Shown piece after piece: positions 1 to 10,200 of a stretch of DNA of 64,000 nucleotides (the first letter of the stretch is position 1; each line of letters begins with the position of its first letter). The position numbers and the translations under genes were made by a program. The stretch lies in assembly GCF_014201145.1 (NCBI RefSeq), contig NZ_JACHDP010000001.1, positions 2,356,001-2,420,000 of the forward strand. Reading direction: 5' to 3'. This stretch comes from Micromonospora parathelypteridis. Its GTDB lineage: Bacteria; Actinomycetota; Actinomycetes; Mycobacteriales; Micromonosporaceae. The notes beneath the pieces were generated by a model. The model was not told the origin of the DNA. It was given only the letters and a program-made list of their open reading frames with translations, and did not search any database.

Positions 1-1329
1 CAGGCGGACCGCCGTGTTGCCGGCCGGGATCCAGGTCGGGCTCGGCGTGCCGTGGCCCGGGCCGGTGACCAGCCTGCGGCCGAACGCGCCGCGCCGCCAC
101 CGGGTGGTCAGCGAGTTGTCCACCGACTGCATCACCAGGGCGATCACCGTCCGTTCCGACCAGCCGCGCACCGACAGCATCCGGGCGGTCAGCCCCGGCT
201 GCCGCACGATGCTGCCCAACCAGCGCCGCATCCGGTGCGGGCCGCCGTCGACCAGCAGGGATTGGAGCAGCCCCATCGCGTTGGAGCCCCGCCCGTAGCG
301 GACCGGCTCGACGTGGGTCTGCGGGTCGGGGTGGAACGAGCTGGTGATGGCCACCCCCTCGGTGTAGTCCAACCCCTCGGAGCGGGCTCGTTGGCGCGGC
401 ACCGAGGCGCCCAGGATCGCCTCCGAGTTGGTGCGGGTCAGCTCGCCGAGGCGCGGCGAGAGTCCGGGTAGCACGTCGCCGGCCTTCATCTCGTGCAGCA
501 GCCGTTGGGTACCGAGCGCCCCGGCCGCGAAGACCACCTGGTCGGCGTGGATGACCTGCCGACCCTTGCGCAGCCAGGCGCCGGTGCGCTCGGTGTGCAC
601 CTCGTACCCGCCGCCGTCGGCGGGCCGGACGGCGGTCACCGTGGTCAACGGACGGACCGTGACCCCGAGCCGTTCCGCGAGCCAGAGGTAGTTCTTGACC
701 AGCGTGTTCTTCGCCCCGTGCCGGCAGCCGGTCATGCACGAGCCGCAGTGCAGGCAGCCGGTGCGCTCCGGGCCGGCACCACCGAAGTACGGGTCGGCGA
801 CCCGCTGGCCGGGACGGCCGATGTGCACGCCCACCGGGGTCGCGTGGAAGGTGTGCCCCACCCCCATCCGCTCGGCCACCGCCCGCATGGCGCGGTCCGC
901 GCCGGTGTCCAGGGGGTACGTGGTGACGCCGAGCATCCGCTTCGCCTGGTCGTAGTGGCGGGCAAGCTCGTCCCGCCAGTCGGTGATGTCCCGCCACTGC
1001 GGGTCGGCGTAGTAGGCCGGCAGCGGTTCGTAGAGGGTGTTCGCGTAGACCAGGGAGCCGCCGCCCACCCCGGCGCCGGAGAGCACCAGCACCCCGGTGC
1101 CCGAACGCCGGTCGGCCGGGCGGAGCAGGGTGAGCCGCTGAATGCCGTAGCAGCCCAGCTTCGGTGCCCAGAGGAACCGGCGGGCCCTCCAGGAGGTCTG
1201 CGGGAACTCGTCGTCGGCGAAGCGCCGGCCAGCTTCCAGCACGGCGACCGAGTAGCCCTTCTCGGCCAGCCGGAGCGCGGTGACGCTGCCGCCGAAGCCA
1301 GACCCGATGACGACCACGTCGTACCGCAT
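1..1329 (-). CDS. GMC-family / cholesterol-oxidase-like FAD oxidoreductase (C-terminus cut by window)
   Basis: Flavin-dependent alcohol/sterol-type oxidoreductase of the GMC superfamily; the substrate cannot be read from the sequence. Only the N-terminal 443 residues lie inside the window, and the frame stays open to base 1. The protein starts MRYDVVVIGSGFGGSVTALR, a Rossmann FAD-binding motif (GxGxxG, residues 9-14) with an acidic residue closing the second strand (VLEAG), and then has a GAGVGGGSLVYANTL segment typical of cholesterol-oxidase-like GMC enzymes. A Cys-rich stretch (CLHCGSCMTGC, about residues 195-205) resembles a ferredoxin-type cluster site that is seen in some members of this subgroup. 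The ATG at 1329 was chosen because the FAD motif follows directly. It is divergent from the LCP gene. No signal peptide is seen, so it is probably cytoplasmic. Confidence 0.85.
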   Translation of the reverse strand, partial: MRYDVVVIGSGFGGSVTALRLAEKGYSVAVLEAGRRFADDEFPQTSWRARRFLWAPKLGCYGIQRLTLLRPADRRSGTGVLVLSGAGVGGGSLVYANTLYEPLPAYYADPQWRDITDWRDELARHYDQAKRMLGVTTYPLDTGADRAMRAVAERMGVGHTFHATPVGVHIGRPGQRVADPYFGGAGPERTGCLHCGSCMTGCRHGAKNTLVKNYLWLAERLGVTVRPLTTVTAVRPADGGGYEVHTERTGAWLRKGRQVIHADQVVFAAGALGTQRLLHEMKAGDVLPGLSPRLGELTRTNSEAILGASVPRQRARSEGLDYTEGVAITSSFHPDPQTHVEPVRYGRGSNAMGLLQSLLVDGGPHRMRRWLGSIVRQPGLTARMLSVRGWSERTVIALVMQSVDNSLTTRWRRGAFGRRLVTGPGHGTPSPTWIPAGNTAVRL

Positions 1330-1474
1330 GGACGCATCATTACTCGCGAGTAGCGCTCGCGCCAGCGACAGTTTTTGCGCGATCATGCACCGGCCTACCG
1401 ACCCGACGCCTTCCGGCCGCAACCCGGGGCACCCGTCGGAGCGTTGTTCACCAGACGGGTGGAAGGAATCCAAG

Positions 1475-2593
1475 ATGATCCTCGGGTCGATGGCACCGCG
1501 CCGGCGGTGGCTGCTGCTGGGCCTGGTGGCCCTCGCCGCCGTCGCGTTGATCGCGGGCGGCGCGGTGGTGATCACCCGACTGACCGGCGACAGCAAGCCC
1601 GGCGGAACCCCGGTCGCCGGCTCACCGACCCCGTCACCGATCAGCACGCCCACCCCGAGCCCGAGCGGCCCACCGCCGGGCGCGGACATCACCGGCCCGC
1701 TCAACCTGCTGCTGGTCGGTGTGGACACCCGGGTCAGCGTGCCCGGGTGGGAGCCGCACGCCGACGCCGTCCTGGTGCTGCACGTACCCAAGGGGTTGGG
1801 TCAGGCGTACCTCTTCTCCCTCCCCCGCGACCTGCTGGTGGACATCCCGGCGTTCCCGAAGGCTGGCTACAAGGGCGGCAAGACCAAGCTCACGCACGCG
1901 ATGAGCTTCGGCAGCCGGGTGCCGGGCAAACCCAAACAACCAAGCACGGCCCAGGGGTACGAGCTGTTGCGCAGCACGGTCAGCGGATACACCGGGCTGC
2001 GCATCGACGCCGGCGCGGTGCTCACGTTCAACGGGTTCGACAAGTTGGTCGACAGCCTCGGCGGGGTGGACATCTACGTCGACCAGCGGGTCGCCTCGCT
2101 GCACCGCCGGCCGGACGGCAAGTATCGGGAGAGCGCGCCGGGCGGGTACACCGGGCCGCAGCAGGTCTACGAGAAGGGCAACCAGCACCTCAACGGCTGG
2201 CAGGCGCTGGACTACGCGCGGCAGCGCTACATCACCGGCGGCGACTACGCCCGGCAGCGTCACCAGCAGCAGCTGATCCGGGCGCTGACCCGCAAGATCC
2301 TGGACGAGGGCCTGGCCCGGCAACCGGAGCGGGTCGACCAGGTGGTCGCGGCACTGGGCGACACTCTCGTCTACGCGGGTGGGCCCCGGATCGTCGACGT
2401 GGCGTACGCCCTGGGTGGGGTGCCGGAGAACCGCTTCACGCTGGTCGGCCTGCCCGGCTCCGGTGTCGGCAAGGGCAGCGCCTACCGCGGCGAACAGCTG
2501 ACCACCGACGGCCGGAAGTTCATCACCGAACTCCGCGCCGGCCGCGCGGATGCCTACCTGGCAGCCCACCCCACCCTGGTGGTCAAGAACTGA
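1475..2593 (+). CDS. LCP (LytR-CpsA-Psr) family cell-wall glycopolymer transferase
   Basis: LCP proteins attach undecaprenyl-linked glycopolymers to peptidoglycan on the outer face of the membrane. This 372-residue protein has a short basic cytoplasmic end (MAPRRR), one membrane segment (about residues 12-33), a Pro/Ser/Thr-rich linker (about 45-70) and a full LCP domain. That domain shows LNLLLVGVDTR, the arginine-containing SLPRDLLVDIP motif, and the late arginine-rich block LDYARQRYITGGDYARQRHQ that in the family binds the lipid pyrophosphate. The ATG at 1475 is preceded by GGAAGGA at 1461-1467. An in-frame start 65 codons upstream is less likely because it would put a long extension before the membrane anchor. 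The gene ends 6 bp before the convergent M1 peptidase gene, with no separate terminator visible. Confidence 0.9.
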   Translation: MILGSMAPRRRWLLLGLVALAAVALIAGGAVVITRLTGDSKPGGTPVAGSPTPSPISTPTPSPSGPPPGADITGPLNLLLVGVDTRVSVPGWEPHADAVLVLHVPKGLGQAYLFSLPRDLLVDIPAFPKAGYKGGKTKLTHAMSFGSRVPGKPKQPSTAQGYELLRSTVSGYTGLRIDAGAVLTFNGFDKLVDSLGGVDIYVDQRVASLHRRPDGKYRESAPGGYTGPQQVYEKGNQHLNGWQALDYARQRYITGGDYARQRHQQQLIRALTRKILDEGLARQPERVDQVVAALGDTLVYAGGPRIVDVAYALGGVPENRFTLVGLPGSGVGKGSAYRGEQLTTDGRKFITELRAGRADAYLAAHPTLVVKN

Positions 2594-2599
2594 CAGTGG

Positions 2600-4057
2600 T
2601 CAGAGCCGCTTGGGCAGGGCCGGCTTCTTGGTGCCGTAGAGCCAGGCATCGAAGAGCGCGTCGAGTTGCTTGCCGGAGATGCGCTCGGCGAGGGCCACGA
2701 ACTCGGGCGTGGTGGCGGTGCCGTTGCGCTTCTCCGCGGCCCAGGTCTTGACGATCTCGAAGAACGCCTTGTCGCCAACGGCCACCCGCAGGGCGTGCAG
2801 GGTCATGCCACCGCGCTGGTAGACCGACTCGCTGAACAGCTCCTTCACGCCCGGCTTGCCCGGCGGCGTCCTCCACACCTGGGCGGGCACCTGGGCGAAC
2901 CGGATGTCGAACGCCTGCTTGGCGGTGTACTCGTCGGTGTGCTCGGCCCACAGCCACTCCGCGTACGTCGCGAAGCCCTCGTTGAGCCAGATGTCCTCCC
3001 ACTTGGCCAGCGCGACACTGTCGCCGAACCACTGGTGTGCCAACTCGTGGGCGACCACCTCGGTGTTCGCGCCCTGCCGGAAGAAGCTGGCGGCGTAGAC
3101 CGGGCGGCTCTGCGTCTCCAGGGCGTAGGAGATCCGGCTGTCCGAGACCACCACGCCGCCGTACGCGTCGAACGGGTACGGCCCGAACACGCTCTCCAGA
3201 TAGTCGGCCACCTTGACGGTCTCCGCGATCGACGTGTCCGCGGCGCCCTTGGCCACGTTTGTGGTGACCGCACTGAACACCGGGCGGCCCTTGTGCTCGC
3301 CAGTGGTGATCCGGAACTTCCCGATCACGAGCGTGCTCAGGTAGCTGGCCATCGGCGACTTCTCCGACCACTTCCAGGTGGTCCAACCGTCCGAGCTGGC
3401 CTTACCGCCCGGCACGCCGTTGCTGACCGCGGTCAGACCGTCCGGAACGGTGATCTCGAAGTCGTAGGCCGCCTTGTCCGACGGGTGGTCGTTGACCGGG
3501 AACCAGGTGCTGGCCGACTCGGGCTGCCCCAGCGCGATGGCACCGTCCGACGTGTGCAGGAACCCGCCGTCACCGAGCGTCTCGTTCTTCAGCGGCTTCG
3601 GCACACCCTCGTAGGCGATCTCCGCGACGAACCCGTTGCCGTTGATCAGGCCGGAGGCCGGCTTGATCACCAGCTCGTTCCGCTCCCGGCTGTGCGTTGC
3701 CGGTGCGCCGTCCACGGTGACCGCGGTGACGGTCAGGCCGGCCAGGTCGAGGTTGAACGTCGACAGGTCGGCCGTCGCGGAGGCCTGCACGGTGGTCGTA
3801 CCGGTGAGCTGGTCCTTCGCCGGGTCGTAGCGCGCCTTGACGGTGTACCGGTCGACGTCGTAGCCGCCGTTGCCGTAGCTCGGAAAGTAGGCGTCGCCGA
3901 CCCCCGCCGCGCCCGCCGTGAACGTCCGCGACGGCGTGGGGGACGCGCTCGCCGACGGCTCCGCCTCCGTGCCCGTCGAGTCGCATCCGGACAGTGCGAG
4001 TGCCCCGGTCACCAGCAGAGCGGCGCCCATCCGCAGTCCGTGCCGCGTCACCCGCAT
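2600..4057 (-). CDS. M1-family zinc metallopeptidase, lipoprotein
   Basis: Extracellular lipid-anchored peptidase of the M1 (gluzincin) family. The 485-residue product starts with a lipoprotein signal peptide with lipobox LSGC (Cys25) and a short Ser/Pro/Glu-rich spacer, followed by the N-terminal beta domain (about 50-230) and the catalytic domain. The zinc site is complete: HELAH at 337-341 plus the NEGF glutamate Glu360. The M1 exopeptidase motif GxMEN is replaced by YALETQ, so aminopeptidase specificity should not be assumed. The ATG at 4057 has a GGGAGGG ribosome site just upstream and gives a clean signal peptide; the open frame extends further upstream without one. It is followed (upstream on this strand) by a close paralogue at 4140-5561, which looks like a tandem duplication. 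Confidence 0.92.
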   Translation of the reverse strand: MRVTRHGLRMGAALLVTGALALSGCDSTGTEAEPSASASPTPSRTFTAGAAGVGDAYFPSYGNGGYDVDRYTVKARYDPAKDQLTGTTTVQASATADLSTFNLDLAGLTVTAVTVDGAPATHSRERNELVIKPASGLINGNGFVAEIAYEGVPKPLKNETLGDGGFLHTSDGAIALGQPESASTWFPVNDHPSDKAAYDFEITVPDGLTAVSNGVPGGKASSDGWTTWKWSEKSPMASYLSTLVIGKFRITTGEHKGRPVFSAVTTNVAKGAADTSIAETVKVADYLESVFGPYPFDAYGGVVVSDSRISYALETQSRPVYAASFFRQGANTEVVAHELAHQWFGDSVALAKWEDIWLNEGFATYAEWLWAEHTDEYTAKQAFDIRFAQVPAQVWRTPPGKPGVKELFSESVYQRGGMTLHALRVAVGDKAFFEIVKTWAAEKRNGTATTPEFVALAERISGKQLDALFDAWLYGTKKPALPKRL

Positions 4058-4139
4058 CCCACACCCTCCCGCGTACGGTGAACGGGCGTTTCGCCGCCGT
4101 TCCCAGGCGGCAGCATATCGACCGACCGTCGCGGCTCCG

Positions 4140-5561
4140 TCAGGGCAGTGTGGGCGCCGACCCACCCACCAACCAGGCGTCGAAGAGCGGCCGCAGCTGT
4201 CGACCCGCCACCCGCTCGGCCAGCGCGACGAGGTCCGAGGTGGTCGCGTTACCCCCCGCCCGCTCGGCGGTCCAGGTACGCAGGATCCGGAAGAACATGT
4301 CGTCACCGACGGTCCGTCGCAACGCGTGCACGGCGAGCGCCCCCCGCTTGTAGACGGCCGCGCCGAACATCCCCTCCCGGCCCGGCTCGACCGACGGCTG
4401 CGACCAGTCGGTCGTCGCGTACTGGAGTTCGAAGTTGCGCTGGGCGGTCCGGCCGCCGTCGTGCTCCTCCCACAGCCACTCGGCGTAGCTGGCGAAGCCC
4501 TCGTTGAGCCAGATGTCGCTCCACCTGCCCACCGACACGCTGTCGCCGAACCACTGGTGGGCCAGCTCGTGCGCGACGACGCTCAGGTTGGGCCGGTCGT
4601 CGGTGAAGAAGGCCGGCCCGTAGACCGGGCGCGACTGGGTCTCCAGCGCGTACCCGATCCGGTCGTCGGCGATCGCGATCCCGCCGTACGAGTCGAACGG
4701 GTACGGGCCGAAGCGGCTGGCCAGGAAGTCGACGATCGCACCGGTGCGGGCCAGTGAGGTGGCCGCGCCACCGGCCGGCGGCAGGCTCGCCGCCACCGCG
4801 GTGACCATCGGCCGGCCGGCGTGGGTGCCAACCACCACCCGGTAGTTGCCGATCACCAGTGTGCTCAGGTAGCTGGCCATCGGGGCGCGCTCCGACCAGC
4901 GCCAGGTGGTCCAGCCGTCGGCGCTGCTCTTCGGGCCGGGCACTCCGTTGCTCAGCGCGGCCAGGCCGTCCGGGACGGTCACCGCCAGGTCGTAGGTCGC
5001 CTTGTCCGAGGGGTGGTCGTTGACCGGGAACCAGGTGGCGGCCGAGTCGGGTTGGCCGAGCGCGACCGCGCCGTCGGCGGTGTGCAGGAAGCCTCCGCTG
5101 CCCAGCGCCCCGTCGGCGACGGGTGTCGGCACACCCCCGTAGTCGACCGTCACGGTGAACTGCCGACCGCGCGGGAGCCCGTCGCGCGGGGTCACCACCA
5201 ACTCGCCGTCGCCGCGACGGTGGTCGGCCCGCGCGTCCCCCACGGTGACAGCGCCGACGTCCAGGCCGGCCAGGTCCAGGTTGAAGCGAGACAGGTCCTG
5301 AGTGGCCGTGGCGGTGATGACGGCTCGACCGGTCAGCCGATCCGTCGACGGGTCGTAGCGGACGTCGAGGCCATAGTGCGTGACGTCGTAGCCGCCGTTG
5401 CCGCGCCCCGGCACGTACGGGTCGCCGACGTCGGCCGCGCCGGGCCGGAAGCCGCCGCCGTCATCGCCCGTACAACCGGCGGCGATCAATCCGATGACGC
5501 AGGTCAGCGCGACGGTGGCGGCGACCCGACTGCCGGCCGGCGTCCGTCCGGTCAGGACCAT
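4140..5561 (-). CDS. M1-family zinc metallopeptidase, lipoprotein (paralogue)
   Basis: Second of two tandem M1 peptidases, 473 residues, same architecture as its neighbour: lipobox IAAGC (Cys30), mature N-terminal beta domain, then the catalytic domain with HELAH at 331-335 and the NEGF glutamate at 354. Long stretches match the neighbour (for example the WFPVNDHPSDKA block and YALETQSRPVY), while the linker and C-terminus differ. This is consistent with an old duplication followed by divergence. The ATG at 5561 sits behind GGGAGGAG; the frame is open further upstream but lacks a ribosome site and would bury the signal peptide. The two genes are 82 bp apart and could be co-transcribed from the AT-richer region at about 5600-5720. 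Confidence 0.92.
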   Translation of the reverse strand: MVLTGRTPAGSRVAATVALTCVIGLIAAGCTGDDGGGFRPGAADVGDPYVPGRGNGGYDVTHYGLDVRYDPSTDRLTGRAVITATATQDLSRFNLDLAGLDVGAVTVGDARADHRRGDGELVVTPRDGLPRGRQFTVTVDYGGVPTPVADGALGSGGFLHTADGAVALGQPDSAATWFPVNDHPSDKATYDLAVTVPDGLAALSNGVPGPKSSADGWTTWRWSERAPMASYLSTLVIGNYRVVVGTHAGRPMVTAVAASLPPAGGAATSLARTGAIVDFLASRFGPYPFDSYGGIAIADDRIGYALETQSRPVYGPAFFTDDRPNLSVVAHELAHQWFGDSVSVGRWSDIWLNEGFASYAEWLWEEHDGGRTAQRNFELQYATTDWSQPSVEPGREGMFGAAVYKRGALAVHALRRTVGDDMFFRILRTWTAERAGGNATTSDLVALAERVAGRQLRPLFDAWLVGGSAPTLP

Positions 5562-5882
5562 GCACACACTCCTCCCGCGGCTTCCCCGGTCAGGACGAGC
5601 GTAGTCAGCGCCGCCGTCCGCGCGATCCATATTGACGATCATCAGCAACTTTCGTTGAAACGTTCAAAAGTTCTCATCGATCGACACTTTCTTTTGACTT
5701 AGACCGACGTTAGTGTCTGTCTCCAAGATGTAACGAGCTCGGAACATTCACGCCGATCACCGCCGGGACGGCACACACCCGCGTCCTGGCCCCACGGGCG
5801 CTCGGCGGCGCCCCGCGACCGGACCACGTCGCGCCTCTGCTGATCGTGATCGACGGCAACCGCCGTCGCGAAAGGTGGAACC
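5562..5882. promoter_or_regulatory. Divergent intergenic region with a candidate operator
   Basis: Non-coding stretch between the leftward M1 peptidase genes and the rightward isomerase gene. Its core (about 5635-5720) is far more AT-rich than its surroundings. It contains a near-palindrome TTGAAACGTTCAA at 5655-5667, which resembles LacI-family operators (GAAACGTTTC type), and TTGACT at 5694-5699 as a possible -35 element without a convincing -10 at the right distance. The operator idea is inference from symmetry and base composition only. Confidence 0.4.
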
Positions 5883-6998
5883 ATGCCCGACCACACCACC
5901 CCCGACGCCTCCCCCACCGGCCGGCTCAGCCGCCGGTCCCTGCTCGCGGCCTCGGCCGGCGCCGCCGCCGCGATCGGCGCGGCCGGCCTGCCGGTCCTCG
6001 CCACCGGCACTCCCGCGCTCGCCAACCCCAAGAAGGCGAGCAGGCTGCGGGTCGAGCCGCTGATCCCGGCCAAGAACCGCGGCATCATCCTCTACAGCGT
6101 CCGCGACCGGATCACCGCCGCGCCGGACGACAGCGGGGTGCCGTACGGCTTCGAGCGCGTCCTCGCCCGGCTCGCCGAGATCGGCTACAAGGAGATCGAG
6201 TTCGCCGGCTACACCCAGAGCACCGAGATCCTCGGCCGGCAGATCACCCCAGCCGAGATCCGCAAGATCCTCGACGACAACGGTCTGGTCGCCAACGGCA
6301 CCCACGCCTCCATCCAGCCGGCCACCTTCCAGCAACAGCTCGACATCGCCGAGGAACTCGGCATGAAGAACATCGGCACCGGCAGCGATCCGACCAGCAG
6401 CGCGTACAAGGCCGAGTGGGACGCCGCCGCGGACATCTGGAACGAGCTGGGCCGACAGGCCCGGGCCCGGGGCATGCGGCTCTACACGCACAACCACGAC
6501 ACCGCGTACAGCTTCCTGATCGACCGGGGCCCGCGCGACGCGCAGGGCCGACAGACCCGGTCCTCCGGCATCCGCCGGCTGGAGTACTTCTTCGAGATCA
6601 CCGACCCGCGGTACGTCTTCTTCGAACTCGACATCTACTGGGCCTACGTCGCCCGTTACAAGCACCAGAAGTACGTCAACCCGACCGGCCAGGAGGTGAC
6701 CGACCTGTTCGACCCGATCCTCACCGTGGCCGAGCGGACCACCCGGTTCCCGCTCTTCCACGCCAAGGACGGCGACCGGGACACCAGCGTGCCCAACGGT
6801 CACCAGATGACCCCGCTGGGCGAGGGCGACCTCAACTTCCAGCAGTTCTTCCAGACCATCGGCGAGCGCAACTTCCACCACGCCAACTGGGAGATGGACA
6901 CCGCCCCCGGCGGCACCGAGAACAGGGGACAGTCGCTCGACTTCGCGGCGACCAGCTACCGCAACATGTCCGACCTGACCATCTACGTCGACAAGTGA
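5883..6998 (+). CDS. Tat-exported sugar phosphate isomerase/epimerase-like protein
   Basis: Xylose-isomerase-like TIM-barrel protein (AP endonuclease family 2 fold) of 371 residues. The N-terminus has a twin-arginine signal (LSRRSLLAASAGAAAAIGAA) with a likely cleavage after TPALA near residue 47, so it should be exported folded. The barrel shows features of the family: the YSVRDRI start strand, EIEFAGYT, THASIQPATF, LYTHNHD with metal-ligand-like His residues, and FELDIYW. Enzymes of this fold isomerise or epimerise sugars or sugar acids, but the substrate cannot be deduced. The ATG at 5883 follows a GAAAGGTGG ribosome site. The gene is immediately upstream of a large secreted ThuA/dehydrogenase protein, suggesting joint work on extracellular sugar derivatives; a strong hairpin separates the two. 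Confidence 0.85.
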   Translation: MPDHTTPDASPTGRLSRRSLLAASAGAAAAIGAAGLPVLATGTPALANPKKASRLRVEPLIPAKNRGIILYSVRDRITAAPDDSGVPYGFERVLARLAEIGYKEIEFAGYTQSTEILGRQITPAEIRKILDDNGLVANGTHASIQPATFQQQLDIAEELGMKNIGTGSDPTSSAYKAEWDAAADIWNELGRQARARGMRLYTHNHDTAYSFLIDRGPRDAQGRQTRSSGIRRLEYFFEITDPRYVFFELDIYWAYVARYKHQKYVNPTGQEVTDLFDPILTVAERTTRFPLFHAKDGDRDTSVPNGHQMTPLGEGDLNFQQFFQTIGERNFHHANWEMDTAPGGTENRGQSLDFAATSYRNMSDLTIYVDK

Positions 6999-7003
6999 TC
7001 CCC

Positions 7004-7038
7004 GGCGCGACCGGTGTCCAGCGGACACCGGTCGCGCC
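7004..7038 (+). terminator. Hairpin terminator after the isomerase gene
   Basis: Perfect 16-bp inverted repeat (7004-7019 with 7023-7038, GGCGCGACCGG... arms) and a 3-nt loop, starting 6 bp after the stop codon. There is no U-tract, as is common for actinomycete terminators. Confidence 0.6.
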
Positions 7039-7208
7039 CCCTCCGCCGGCCACCGCGCCGGCTCGCGCTGACGGGCCGTACGACACCGGCCCGGTCACCC
7101 GCGTCCCCCTTCGGCGACGGGACGCGCCCGGTCCATCCCCCACGCAGACGTGCTGCCGGCCCTCAGCGGCCGGGGATGCCGCGCGTCTGCCGACCACCGG
7201 AGGAACCG

Positions 7209-10200
7209 ATGCCCCGACCGACCGGACGACGATGGTTCGCCGTCGCCGCTGGACTGATCCTCACCATCCCCCTCACCTCTGCCGTCCCCGCGACCGCCGC
7301 CCCGACCGACGACGTGGCCCCGACCACGCCGGCCGTCGTGGAGAACGGACCAACCGCGCTGCGCTCTGCCGCCCGCGCCCCGCAGACCTACCGGGTGCTG
7401 GTGTTCACCAAGACCGCGGGTGAGCGCCGCGCGTCCATTCCCGACGGCGTCGCGACCATCCGGCAGCTTGCCCAGGCGAACGACTTCACCGTCACGGTGA
7501 GCCGGGACGCGGCCGTGTTCACCGCCGCCGAGCTGGCGAAGTACCGCGCGGTGGTGTTCCTCAACACCACCGGCGACGTACTCAACGCCAGCCAGGAAGC
7601 GGCGTTCGAGGCGTACGTCAAGGCTGGTGGCGGTTACGTGGGCGTGCACGCGGCGGCGGAGACCGAGCCGGACTGGACCTTCTACCAGGACCTGGTCGGC
7701 GCGAAGGTGGCCGGTGCCTCGCCGGCCGTTCGCGGCGTGGTGGACGTGGCCGACCGAGCCCACCCCGCCAGCGAGACGTTGCCGCGCACGCTCACCCTCA
7801 CCGAGGAGTGGTACAACTTCAGCCGTAACGTCCGGGGTTCCGCACACGTGCTGGCCACCGTGGACGAGAAGACCTACACCGGCGGCGCGATGGGGTACGA
7901 CCACCCGGTCACCTGGTGCAAGGACCACCAGGGCGGGCGCTCCTTCTACACCGGCCTCGGGCACAGCATCGAGACGTACCGCTCGGCGAAGTTCCGTGAG
8001 CACCTGCTCGGCGGCATCCAGTGGTCCGCCGGCGTGGTCGAGGGCGACTGCGGCGCCACGGTGCTCGGCAACTACGAGAAGGTGACCCTCAACGACGACC
8101 CGGGCGAGCCGATGTCGCTGGCCGTACTCCCGGACGGCCGGGTGCTGCACAACACCCGCGGCGGCGAGGTGCGGCTCTACGACCCCGCCACCGGCGCCAG
8201 CCCGGTGATCACCACCGTCGACGTGTACCAGCACGACGAGGACGGCCTCCAGTCGGTGGCGATCGACCCGGACTTCGCGACCAACAAGTGGGTCTACATC
8301 TACTACGCCCCCAGGCTGAACACTCCCGTCGACGATCCGGCCACCCCGGGCGTCAACGAGGGCGACGCGCCGGCCACCTCCACCGACCCGACCGTCTGGG
8401 ACAAGTTCAAGGGCTACAACCAGCTCTCCCGGGTCAAGCTGGTGGACTCGCCCACTCCGCACCTGGACATGAGCACCGAGCAGCAGATCCTCCGGGTCGA
8501 CGTGGACCGCGGCATCTGCTGCCACGTGGCTGGCGAGATCAAGTTCGACGGCAAGGGGCTGCTCTACCTGATCACCGGCGACGACACCAACGCCGGAGGC
8601 TCCGACGGCTACACGCCGATCAACGAGTCGCCGACCCAGGGCCCCGGCTACGACGCGCAGCGCTCGGCGGCCAACACCAACGACCTGCGGGGCAAGCTGC
8701 TGCGGATCAAGGTGCGGGCCAACGGCACGTACGCCATCCCGAAGGGCAACCTCTTCCCCGAGGAGCGGGACACCGCCGCCAAGACGCGACCGGAGATCTT
8801 CCTGATGGGGCTTCGCAACCCCTTCCGGTACGACGTGGACGCCAAGGGCATCGTCTACGTCGGCGACTACTCGCCGGACTCCCGCGTACCCAGCGCCACC
8901 CGGGGGCCGGACGGCACCGGCCGCTGGTTCGCCACCGACAAGGCCGGCAACTACGGCTGGCCGTACTGCTACTCGCCGAGCCTGCCGTACATCGACTTCG
9001 ACTTCGTGACCCGGACCTCCGGCGCCCCGTTCAACTGCGGCGCCCCGGTGAACGACTCACCGCGCAACACCGGCCTGCGGGTCCTGCCCAAGGTCGAGCA
9101 GCCGCAGTTCTGGTACACGTTCGACGCGCGCACCCCGTGTGCCGGCTCGTACCTGGAGAACCCGCCGGCCGGCTGCGACTTCAAGTGGCCGGTGATCGGC
9201 ACCGGCGGCGTCGGCCCGATGGGCGGCCCGATCTACTCGTACGACCCGGCGTCGACCTCCGAGGTGAAGTTCCCCGAGTACTACCAGAACGCGGTGGTGT
9301 TCGGTGAGTTCACCCGGGACAAGATCTTCATGATGCGCACCGACGGCCGGGGCACCCTGACCGGCGTCGAGCAGTTCCTTCCCGGCGTCGTCTTCGACAA
9401 CCCGATGGACATGGAGTTCGGCCCGGACGGCTCGCTCTACCTGCTCGAGTACGGCGACGGCTTCTTCCGGGCCAACCCGGACGCGCAGTTGTCGGTGATC
9501 CGGTACGTCAAGGGCAAGCGGTCACCGGTGGCGAAGCTCGACGCCACTCCCACCTCGGGATCGGCACCACTGACCGTGCGGTTCTCCTCGGCCGGCAGCT
9601 ACGACCCGGACCCGGGCGAGTCCATCTCGTACGCCTGGGACTTCACCAGCGACGGCACGGTCGACTCGGCTGATCCGGCCCCGTCGTTCACCTACACGGC
9701 CAACGGGACGTACACCGCCAAGCTGACGGTGACCGACTCCAGCGGGAAGACGGCGGTGCTCACCAAGGAGATCGTGGTGGGTAACACCGCGCCCACGGTG
9801 ACCGTCACCAGCCCGGTGAGCGGCAGCTTCTTCACCTGGGGTGAGACCGTGCCGTTCACGGTCACCGTGACGGACCCGGAGGACGGGCCGGTGGACTGCT
9901 CGCGGGTGACCGTGACCTTCGTCCTCGGCCACGACAGCCACGGCCACCCGGACAGCTCGACCACCGGCTGCACCGGCACCCTCGCCACCCCCGCCGACGG
10001 CGGTGACCACGCCGGCGGATACCTCTACGGGGGAATCAGCGCCTCGTACAGCGACCTGGGCGGCGGCGGTCAGGCCCCGATCACCGCGGTCGGCCAGGCG
10101 ATCATCCAGACGCCCCGACAGCAGGCCGAGAACGCCCAGGTACGGCAGGGCGTCGAGGTTGCCGTGACCGGTGACACCGGCGGCGGGCAGCACGTCAGCG

